NCBI GenBank assembly: GCA_963765295.1
Contig: CAVXVO010000007.1
Span: 310,001 to 374,000, forward strand
Direction: 5' to 3'
DNA length: 64,000 nucleotides
Source of the DNA: PALSA-612 sp963765295
GTDB taxonomy: Bacteria; Actinomycetota; Thermoleophilia; Gaiellales; Gaiellaceae
Within the stretch, counting starts at the first letter, position 1, and each line of letters starts with the position of its first letter. Shown piece after piece: positions 57,350 to 64,000 of the stretch. The position numbers were made by a program, and so were the translations under genes. Below the pieces are notes generated by a model that saw nothing but the letters and a program-made list of their open reading frames with translations, was not told where the DNA came from and did not search any database.

Positions 57350-57365
57350 TGGAACATCAGTTCCA
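57350..57365 (-). promoter_or_regulatory. Likely IclR operator
   Basis: TGGAAC-atca-GTTCCA, a perfect palindrome with 6-base arms and 4-base spacing, matching the usual geometry of IclR-type sites, immediately before the iclR start and thus in front of the whole betaine operon. Confidence 0.6.
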
Positions 57366-57418
57366 CGCGCGTCAAGCTCGGATCCTGCGAGGAGCGCTCG
57401 GACGTACTTTTCCGCACA

Positions 57419-57437
57419 CCGAGACGGGCGGTCTCGG
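57419..57437. promoter_or_regulatory. Inverted repeat upstream of the HAD gene
   Basis: CCGAGAC-gggcg-GTCTCGG, perfect 7-base arms, 36 bases before the HAD start. It may be an operator or an RNA hairpin; no protein can be assigned. Confidence 0.4.
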
Positions 57438-57472
57438 ATGCGTCGAGCACCGTCGGCGGGCAGGTTTGAGAC

Positions 57473-58513
57473 ATGAGAGCGCTCCCTCGTGACCGTCCGG
57501 ATCACGCAGACCTCGTGGGAACCGTCGTGCAGCCGCTCTCCATCGATGCGTTGTGTGTGCGCTGGCGGGCGGCGCTGGACGCCGAACAGGAAGCGCTTCG
57601 GGCGGCAGCCGGCGCGCTTCCGGCGCACGAGCTAGCGCGACGCAGAGCGCTCCTGGGTGCCGAGCGGGCCGACGCGCTGCGTCTGTTGAAGTCCCTTGCC
57701 CGGGACGAGGGTGTCAGCGGCCGGTTCCTGCACCTGACGCCTCACGGCGACGAGAAGCGCCTGCTCGGTCTCCCGCCGGGCGTGAGCGCCTGTGTGTTCA
57801 ACATCGAGGGGATTCTGGTCGCAAGCGTGGTCCTCCACCTCGACGCGTGGACGAAGGCTTTCGACGAGTTCGGGTTGAGACGGACCGAGCGCACCGGCGG
57901 CCCGTTTCCTCCCTTCGACCCCCGCACCGACTACATCGACCACATCCACGGGAAGCCGCGTCTGGAAGGGGCTCGTTCGTTCCTCGTCAGCCGGGGGATC
58001 AAGCTCCCGGAAGGCGACCCCGCCGACCCGCCCGGCACCGAAACCGTCTACGGGATCGCCAACCACAAGAACGAGCTGCTCCGGCGCCGACTCGACGAGC
58101 TGGGAGTAAGCGCGTACGAGGGCTCGTGGCAGTACCTGGAGACGGCGCTCGAGACCGGCGTGCACACCGCGGTCGTCTCGGCGAGCGCCAACACGCGCAC
58201 GATCCTCGAACGGGCGGGCCTTGCCGCCGTGATCGAGGGATGCGTCGACGGGAACACCATCGTCGCCGAGCACCTGCGCGAAAGTCCCGCGCCCGACCGG
58301 CTCCTCGCCGCGTGCCGGCGGATCGGCGCCGAGCCTGGCGACACGGCCGTCTTCGAGACGAGTCCGGCCGGAATCGCAGCGGCGCAGGCCGGGCACTTCG
58401 CCTTCGTCGTCGGCGTGGACCAGACCGGTGGCGCAAGTGATCTCCGCCGCTGCGGCGCGAACCTCGTCGTGCGCGATCTCGCGGAATTGCTCGAACGACG
58501 TCTCGCGGCGTAG
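57473..58513 (+). CDS. HAD-superfamily beta-phosphoglucomutase-like protein lacking catalytic residues
   Basis: An intact 346-residue protein with a ~100-residue N-terminal helical extension and a complete beta-PGM-like HAD fold. The first motif reads CVFNIEGILV where active enzymes have FDLDG, so the nucleophile Asp is Asn110 and the acid/base Asp is Glu112. The later lysine position (KPAPD in active members) is SPAPD (Ser270), and the final acidic pair reads FETSPAGI (Thr295 for Asp). The cap motif YGIANHKNELL and the VVSASANT serine are kept. It is therefore probably a non-catalytic relative with a binding or regulatory role. Confidence 0.8.
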   Translation: MRALPRDRPDHADLVGTVVQPLSIDALCVRWRAALDAEQEALRAAAGALPAHELARRRALLGAERADALRLLKSLARDEGVSGRFLHLTPHGDEKRLLGLPPGVSACVFNIEGILVASVVLHLDAWTKAFDEFGLRRTERTGGPFPPFDPRTDYIDHIHGKPRLEGARSFLVSRGIKLPEGDPADPPGTETVYGIANHKNELLRRRLDELGVSAYEGSWQYLETALETGVHTAVVSASANTRTILERAGLAAVIEGCVDGNTIVAEHLRESPAPDRLLAACRRIGAEPGDTAVFETSPAGIAAAQAGHFAFVVGVDQTGGASDLRRCGANLVVRDLAELLERRLAA

Positions 58514-58581
58514 CGGCGTCGATCACGTCAGCAGCCGATGACGAGCCCGAGGCTGACGGCGCAAAACGCTCGCCCCGACGA

Positions 58582-60514
58582 TCACGCCGGCTCGGTCGGC
58601 AGCGACTCCGCGAGCAGCGTCGACACGTCGACGACCCGTAGCTCCTTGCCGCTCGCGCGGACGCCGTCGTCCAGCATCACCGTGCAGAACGGGCAGGCGA
58701 CGGCGAGCGTTTCGGCGCCGGTCTCCGCGGCCTCGCGGACGCGCTCCTCGTTGATTCCGCTGCCGCGCTCCTCCATCCACATGTGCGCGCCGCCGGCGCC
58801 GCAGCAGAACGTCTGCTTGCCGCTGCGGCTCATCTCGACCGGCGTGCCGACGGCGGCGACGAGCTCGCGCGGCGCCGAGCGCACGTCGTTGTGGCGGGCC
58901 AGGTAGCAGGAGTCGTGGTACGTGATCGAGCCCGCGTCCCCCGCCGGCGCGAGGCGGCCCTCGCGGACGAGATCGGCGAGCAGCTCCGTGTGGTGGACGA
59001 CCTCGTAGCGGCCGCCGAAGTCCGGGTACTCGTTCGCGAGCGTGTTGAAGCAGTGCGGGCAGCTGGCGACGATCTTGGTCACGCCGGCCTCGTCCAGCGT
59101 GGCCACGTTCTGCTCGGCGAACGCCTGGAAGACGTACTCGTTCCCCATCCGCCGGGCCGGGTCGCCCGTGCACGACTCGCGCGGGCCGAGGATGGCGAAG
59201 TCGACGCCGGCCGCCTGGAGGAGCTTCGCCGTCGACTCGGCTGCGAGCCGCGCCCGCTCGTCGAAGGAGGCCGCGCAGCCGACCCAGTAGAGCACCTCCG
59301 GAGCGGGATCTCCGGGCTCGAGCACGCGCACGCCGAGCTCCTCGGCCCAGGCGGCCCGCTCGGTCTGCGGCTTGCCCCACGGATTCGACGAGCGCTCGAC
59401 GTCGCGCAGCATCGGCTCCGCCTCGGCCGGGAAGCTCGAGTCGACCATGACCAGGTGCCGGCGCAGGTCGACGATGTGGTCGACGTGCTCGATCGACACC
59501 GGGCAGGCCTCGACGCAGGCGCCGCAGGTGACGCAGTCCCAGATCGACTCGACCGGCACGCCGTTGCCCGCGATCGGCGCGTCGTTCTGCGCGAAGACCT
59601 GGTCGCGGATGCCCATGATCAGGAGCTTCGGCGACAGGATCTTGCCGGTCGCGTAGGCCGGGCACGCGTCCTGGCAGCGGCCGCACTCGGTGCACGAGAA
59701 CCCGTCCAGCACCTGCTTCCAGGTCAGGTCGGCGACGGTGCCGGCACCGAAGCGCATCTCCTCGTCGGGCACGTCGAAGCGCAGCGGCTCGAGCCGTCCG
59801 CGCGCGCGCGTCCGGCCGAACCAGACGTTGACCGCCGCAACGGCGATGTGCAGGTGCTTCGAGTACGGCAGGTAGGCGAGGAAGCCGAGGACGAAGAGAA
59901 GGTGGGCCCAGACGAAGCCGCGCTCCGACGATTCGCCGGTCCTGAACGCGTGCGAGAGCCCGTTCGAGAGGAACGACCAGTGCGCCGGCCACTCGTTCTG
60001 CCCCGCCGCGATCCTGGCCGCGTGCCAGCCGAGCAGGGTCAGCACGACCCCCGCGATCAGCGCCAGGATCAGGTCGGCCTCGCCCAGGTGCGAGCCTTCG
60101 AAGCGCGCCGGCCGGACGAGCTTCCGGTTCACGAGGGCCGCCACGACGCCGAGCAGCACGAGGATCACGAACACGTCGACGAGGGCCATGAACCAGCCCT
60201 GCCGGCCGAGCCACGGGAGCGTCTCGTCCTGGTCGACGGCGCTGATCAGCGCCATCACGATCGTCGGGAAGAGGATGATGAAGCCCCAGAAGATGAACGC
60301 GTGCACGAGGCCGGGCACGAGACGGTGCGAGCAGCTTCCGCTGGCCGAGCACGAGCACCGCCTCGTTGCGTGCGCGGCGCGGCACGTCACCCGAGCGCGT
60401 GACCGGTCGGGCACCGCGAACGAGCCCGGTGAGAAAGAGTGCGCGGCGGACGAACAGGCCGCCCGCGACAGCGAGCAGCGCCGCCAGCCCGAGCGCGCCC
60501 GCCAGGGTGTCTAT
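58582..60514 (-). CDS. etfD: Membrane Fe-S ETF:menaquinone oxidoreductase (EtfD/EMO type), one frameshift
   Basis: The layout is five or six N-terminal membrane helices (VPGLVHAFIFWGFIILFPTI, ALVDVFVILVLLGVVAALVN), a ferredoxin part with CTECGRCQDACPAYATGKI and CVTCGACVEACPVSIEHVD (two [4Fe-4S]), then two CCG domains (GCAASFDE..., SCPHCFNTLANEYPD; HDSCYLAR, CCGAGGAHMWMEERG, ACPFCTVMLDDG). This matches EtfD of mycobacteria, which takes electrons from EtfAB to menaquinone. An extra base near 60335 breaks the first helix region. No canonical start exists at the EtfA junction (ATA at 60514), so the 5' end is uncertain. Confidence 0.85.
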
Positions 60515-61348
60515 GCCCCTCGCGCCTTTCTCAGCTCCGCCGAGATGGCGGGCACGATCTCGTGCAGGTCGCCGATGACGGCGTAGTCCGCGCTCGCGAG
60601 GATCGGCGCCTCCGGGTCGGCGTTGATCGCGAGGATCTTCTTCGCCCCCTTGCAGCCCGCGATGTGCTGCGTGGCGCCGCTGATGCCGCAGGCGACGTAG
60701 AGGTCGGGGGAGATCTTCGTCCCGGTCTGGCCGACCTGGTTCGTGTGGGGGCGCCAGCCGGCGCTCGTGACGACGCGCGAGCAGCCGACAGCTCCGCCGA
60801 GCAGGTCGGCGAGCTCCTCGATGATCGCGAAGCCCTCCGCCGAGCCGACGCCGCGGCCGCCGCTGACGACCACCTTCGCCTCGGCGAGCGAGACGCCGCC
60901 CGTCGCAGCCTCGACCCTGCCGACCACCTGCGGCGCGGTCGCGGCGTCCGCGACGAGCGTCTCGACGGGTGCCCGCGCCTGGGCGGCCGCGTGCACGTGC
61001 GGCGCGACCGTGAGGATCAGCGGCGAGCCGTGCAACCGTGCCTCCTCGAGCAGGCTGCCGCCCCAGCGCAGGCGTGTGACGACGTCTCCCTCGATCCGGG
61101 TCACGTTCGCGGCGAACGGCTGGTCGAGCCGCGCCGCGACGTGGGCGAGCACCTCGTTCCCGTGCTCCGAGCCCGCGGCGACGATCGCATCGGCACCGTC
61201 GGCCGCCGCGGCGATCGCCTCGGCCCAGGCCGCGGGCGCGTACGGCCCTTCGACGGAGACGGCCCGGACGTCGCCGAGCCCGCGCGCGAACGCAGAGCGC
61301 CTGCAGCGACAGCTCGTCGCCGGGCTCCACGAGGACGAGCACGCTCAT
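60511..61348 (-). CDS. etfA: Electron transfer flavoprotein alpha subunit, one frameshift
   Basis: N-terminus MSVLVLVEPGDELSLQAL in one frame; after an extra base near 61295 the rest continues to the FAD domain with VVVSGGRGVGSAEGFAIIEE, VTSAGWRPHTNQVGQTGTKI and LYVACGISGATQHIAGCKGA. The ending ADYAVIGDLHEIVPAISAEL is normal. Restored length is 278. Start and stop overlap etfB and etfD. With EtfB it carries electrons from the flavoprotein dehydrogenase encoded upstream. Confidence 0.88.
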
Positions 61349-62097
61349 GCGACGCCGATCTGCTGCATCATCTCGACCACCTTCGGCGCCGCCTCGGGGC
61401 CGGTGCCGAGGATCTCCGCCTGCTTGCCCTGGCCGGGCGGGACGACGAGGCGCAGCTTCTCGAGCTTCGGCTCCGGCCGCGTGGGCGTGCGCGTCTCGAT
61501 CGGCTTTCGGCCCGCCCGCAGCTTGGCCGGAACGGAGGGGTAGCGCGGGAGGTTGAGCCCCTCGAGCACGGTGACGACCGCCGGCAGAGGCACGTCGTAG
61601 ACGTCGCGCCCGCCCGCCGCTTCCTGCTCGCAGCGGACACGGCCGTTCTCGACGGTCAGGCCCTTGAGGCCCGTCACGACCGGCAGCCCGAGCGCGCACG
61701 CGACCCGGATCCCGACCTGGTAGCCGCCGGCGTCGGCCGACTCGTTGCCGAGCACGATCAGGTCGAAGGGCTCCGCGGCACGCACCGTCTCGACGATCGC
61801 CGCCGCGGTCGCCTGCGCGTCCCACTCCTGCTCGTCGGTGACGAGGTGGATCGCGCGGTCGGCGCCGATCGCGAGACACTCGCGGAGCTGCTCCTCCGCC
61901 TCCGGCGGCCCGAGCGTGAGCACGACCGACTCGCCGCCCTGCGCCTCGACGATCCGCACCGCCTCCTCGACGCCGCACTCCTCGTGCGGGCTGATCGTGA
62001 AGCCGAGGTGCAGCGTCCGGATCGCCTGCTCGTCGTCCGTGAGCACGATCTTCCCGCCCGTGATCGGAACGCGCTTCACGCAAACGAGAATCTTCAT
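61345..62097 (-). CDS. etfB: Electron transfer flavoprotein beta subunit
   Basis: An intact 250-residue subunit: MKILVCVKRVP, SPHEECGVEEAVRIVEA, LTLGPPEAEEQLRECLAIGA followed by DRAIHL, and LIVLGNESADAGGYQVGIRV (AMP site), with the ETF beta signature in VYDVPLPAVVTVLEGLNLPR. ATG 62097 overlaps the stop of the dehydrogenase gene (ATGA), linking it to that enzyme. Confidence 0.92.
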   Translation of the reverse strand: MKILVCVKRVPITGGKIVLTDDEQAIRTLHLGFTISPHEECGVEEAVRIVEAQGGESVVLTLGPPEAEEQLRECLAIGADRAIHLVTDEQEWDAQATAAAIVETVRAAEPFDLIVLGNESADAGGYQVGIRVACALGLPVVTGLKGLTVENGRVRCEQEAAGGRDVYDVPLPAVVTVLEGLNLPRYPSVPAKLRAGRKPIETRTPTRPEPKLEKLRLVVPPGQGKQAEILGTGPEAAPKVVEMMQQIGVA

Positions 62098-64000
62098 GAC
62101 CGGATCCGCGTGTTCTCGGGATCGAAGACCGGCGCCGAGCCGACGATGTCGACGGTCACGGGATACCGCTCGCCCAGGTACTCGACGAGCAGTGACTCGC
62201 CCTCGTTCGCGTGCTCGGGCGGGAGGTAGGACATGAGGATGTGCTTGCCGATCGACGGGCCGGCCCCGGCGCTCGTCACGTGGGAGCGCCGCCCCTTCGC
62301 GTCGGTGATCGGCGCGCCGTCGCGGGTCAGGACCGGCTCGCGGCCGAGCATGTACCGCTTCACGCCGGAGCTCGACGTGTGGTCGTCGACCGTCAGCGTG
62401 CAGAGCGTCGCGGCGGGCTCGGCCTCGCGCTGCGCGACGTGCGCCTCCTTGCCGACGAAGTCTTGCTCCTTCACGCTGCCCCAGGCCATGCCGGCCTCGA
62501 CCACGTCGTAGTCGTCGTCGAGCTCGAAGCCGAACGCGCGGTAGCACTTCTCCAGCCGGCCGGTCGTCCCGTAGACCCCGATCCCGGCCGGGACGATCCC
62601 GTGCGGGGCGCCGGCCTCGGCGACCAGGTCCCAGAGGCGCGCGCCCTGCTCGATCGGGACGTAGAGCTCCCAGCCGAGGTCGCCCACGTAGGAGATGCGC
62701 GACGCGAGCACGCGCAGCGGCCCGGCCTCGATCGTCTTGCAGGTCGCGAAAGGGAAGCCCTCGTGCGAGATGTCGTCGCGCGTCAGGCCCGCGAGGATGT
62801 CGCGTGCGCGTGGGCCCCAGAGGCCGAGCGTGCACCACGCCGAGGTGAGGTCGGTGACCTGCGCCGAGCCGTCCCCGGGCAAGTGGTCGCGGAACCACTT
62901 CATGTCCGCCATCCCGTGCGCGCCGCCCGTGACGACCCGGAACTGCTCGTCGTCGAGTCGCATGATCGTGAGGTCAGACCTGAAGCCGCCCGACTGCGAG
63001 AGCACGGGCGTGTAGACGACGCGGCCGAGCGCGACGTCCATCTGCCGCATCGCGACCCGTTGCACCGAGGCGAGCGCGCCCGGCCCGGTGACGTCGAACA
63101 CCACGAACGCGGTCAGATCGAACATCGCCGCGCGGTCGCGCATGGCCAGGTGCTCCGCATTGATGATCGGCGACCACCAGCGCGAGTCCCACTCGGCCTC
63201 GCGGCGGTTGACGCGGTCGCCGTACTCCTCGAGCAGCGGCTCGTTCGACTCGTACCAGTGCGGCCGCTCCCAGCCCGCGGTCTCGAAGAAGACGGCGCCG
63301 AGCGCGCGCTCGCGCTCGTAGAAGGGCGACAGGCGCACGTTTCGGTTCGACTCCCACTGCTCCGACGGGTGGACGATCCCGTACGTCTTGTTGAACCCCT
63401 CCGCGGCGCGCGCCTTGACGTGGGTCGCGGTCTTCTGGTGCTCGTAGAAGCGCGCGATGTCCGACGACTGGAGGTCGATCTCTGGCTCGCCGTGCACCAT
63501 CCACTCGGCGACGGACTTGCCGACGCCGGGGCCTTCCTTCACCCAGACGGCCGCGGCCGACCAGAGGCCCTTGACCTCGGGCGTCTCGCCGAGGAGCGGC
63601 AGCCCGTCGGGAGTCAGCGAGAGGATCCCGTTCACCGCGTACTTCACGCCGACGGTCTCGTCGCCGACGATCTCGGGCATCAGCTCGAGCGCCTGCTCCA
63701 TCTGCAGCGTGAAGTCGGCCTGCGTGAACGGGAACTCGGTCGGCGACAGCGCCGCCTCCTCGACGGAGGGAATCTCGTCCGGGTCGTGGAGGATCGGGCG
63801 GTGGGCGTACGAGCCGATCTCGAGCCCCGTTCCGTCCTGCCGCTCGTACATGTTCGTGTCCATGTCGCGGACGATCGGGAACTCGATCATCCCGGTCGCG
63901 CCCTCGAACCTCGGCACGGGGCCGACGTCGATCATCTGGTGCACGGCCGGCGTGAGCGGGATCGACGCCCCCGCCATCCGGGCGAGTCGCGGGCTCCAGC
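62094..64000 (-). CDS. Dimethylglycine/sarcosine dehydrogenase-like flavoprotein with GcvT domains (5' end outside window)
   Basis: The window cuts off the N-terminal FAD part; the frame is open to base 64000. Visible are the end of the DAO domain (GILSLTPDGLPLLGETPEVK, WVKEGPGVGKSVAEWMVHGE), a linker (NKTYGIVHPSEQWESNRNVR) and a GcvT-type folate domain (MRDRAAMFDLTAFVVFDVTG, YVGDLGWELYVPIEQGARLW, GTTGRLEKCYRAFGFELDDD, and a barrel ending SYLPPEHANEGESLLVEYLG). These proteins oxidise N-methyl glycines and pass the one-carbon unit to tetrahydrofolate. Coupled to etfB, its electrons go to ETF. Dimethylglycine, sarcosine or a related amine is likely. Confidence 0.85.
   Translation of the reverse strand, partial: WSPRLARMAGASIPLTPAVHQMIDVGPVPRFEGATGMIEFPIVRDMDTNMYERQDGTGLEIGSYAHRPILHDPDEIPSVEEAALSPTEFPFTQADFTLQMEQALELMPEIVGDETVGVKYAVNGILSLTPDGLPLLGETPEVKGLWSAAAVWVKEGPGVGKSVAEWMVHGEPEIDLQSSDIARFYEHQKTATHVKARAAEGFNKTYGIVHPSEQWESNRNVRLSPFYERERALGAVFFETAGWERPHWYESNEPLLEEYGDRVNRREAEWDSRWWSPIINAEHLAMRDRAAMFDLTAFVVFDVTGPGALASVQRVAMRQMDVALGRVVYTPVLSQSGGFRSDLTIMRLDDEQFRVVTGGAHGMADMKWFRDHLPGDGSAQVTDLTSAWCTLGLWGPRARDILAGLTRDDISHEGFPFATCKTIEAGPLRVLASRISYVGDLGWELYVPIEQGARLWDLVAEAGAPHGIVPAGIGVYGTTGRLEKCYRAFGFELDDDYDVVEAGMAWGSVKEQDFVGKEAHVAQREAEPAATLCTLTVDDHTSSSGVKRYMLGREPVLTRDGAPITDAKGRRSHVTSAGAGPSIGKHILMSYLPPEHANEGESLLVEYLGERYPVTVDIVGSAPVFDPENTRIRS

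Noticed and set aside
58523..62083. A 1186-codon open frame over the etf region
   Set aside because: Its translation is Arg/Gly-rich with no motifs except short pieces of EtfA and EtfD, and it is antisense or out of frame to clearly conserved genes.

Overview
The window is very GC-rich, densely coded DNA from a bacterium that looks like an actinobacterium, most likely of the Thermoleophilia (Gaiellales/Solirubrobacterales) type. This is an inference. It rests on a decaprenyl-phosphate phosphoribosyltransferase-like UbiA enzyme, a GT87 polyprenyl-phosphomannose-type transferase, an Actinobacteria holin-X/DUF3618 set, an EtfD-type ETF:menaquinone oxidoreductase, Yx(FWY)xxD secreted repeats, and frequent GTG/TTG starts with 4-base stop/start overlaps. 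I found no rRNA, tRNA, CRISPR array or intact transposase.

Layout. 1-4.3 kb: end of a CaiB/BaiF CoA transferase, a PuuE-type allantoinase, an alpha/beta hydrolase, an FmdB zinc ribbon and an AtzG/AtzE-like amidase pair. 4.3-12.8 kb: small secreted and envelope proteins, UbiA and GT87 transferases, an extended SDR and a cupin. 12.8-18 kb: two SulP transporters around a DHA2 drug exporter. 18-21 kb: two lipoproteins and holin-X/DUF3618 membrane proteins. 21-25 kb: a visibly less GC-rich insert (SDR, TetR, SDR) that follows a truncated M48 protease and lies between 22-bp near-identical direct repeats. 25-34 kb: hydantoinase, isochorismatase-type amidase, tartrate/isopropylmalate-type dehydrogenase, epimerase, AhpD-like protein, two transporters, an M20 carbamoylase and an ornithine cyclodeaminase. 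34-36.8 kb: an unusual sigma factor/anti-sigma fusion, a secreted protein and a YtfJ/GerW-like protein. 37-46.8 kb: enoyl-CoA hydratase, two acyl-CoA synthetases, a methyltransferase, a DsbA-like protein, a nitrilase, a cyclase, a secreted protein, formamidase and GAF. 46.8-48.3 kb: a TMEM175 channel and a 3-hydroxyisobutyrate dehydrogenase-like enzyme.

The most coherent system is at 48.2-64 kb. A minus-strand operon runs IclR regulator, corrinoid protein, methyl-THF methyltransferase, RamA-like reactivase, DUF1638, MttB-like methyltransferase, aldehyde dehydrogenase and GMC (choline-type) dehydrogenase. A second minus-strand operon holds a dimethylglycine/sarcosine dehydrogenase-like flavoprotein, EtfB, EtfA and EtfD. 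Together they could take choline to betaine, remove one methyl group through a corrinoid route normally associated with anaerobes, and oxidise the remaining N-methyl groups with electrons going to menaquinone. The substrate assignment is inferred. A HAD protein that has lost its catalytic residues lies between the two operons.

A caution on quality. Many genes at 0-1.1, 16.2-18.0 and 25-46.4 kb, and a few elsewhere, are broken by single-base changes that are nearly all insertions of G or C. Reading through them restores complete, conserved proteins. I treat them as probable sequencing or assembly errors and annotate the restored genes. Their start and stop coordinates are sound, but their internal reading frame is interrupted.
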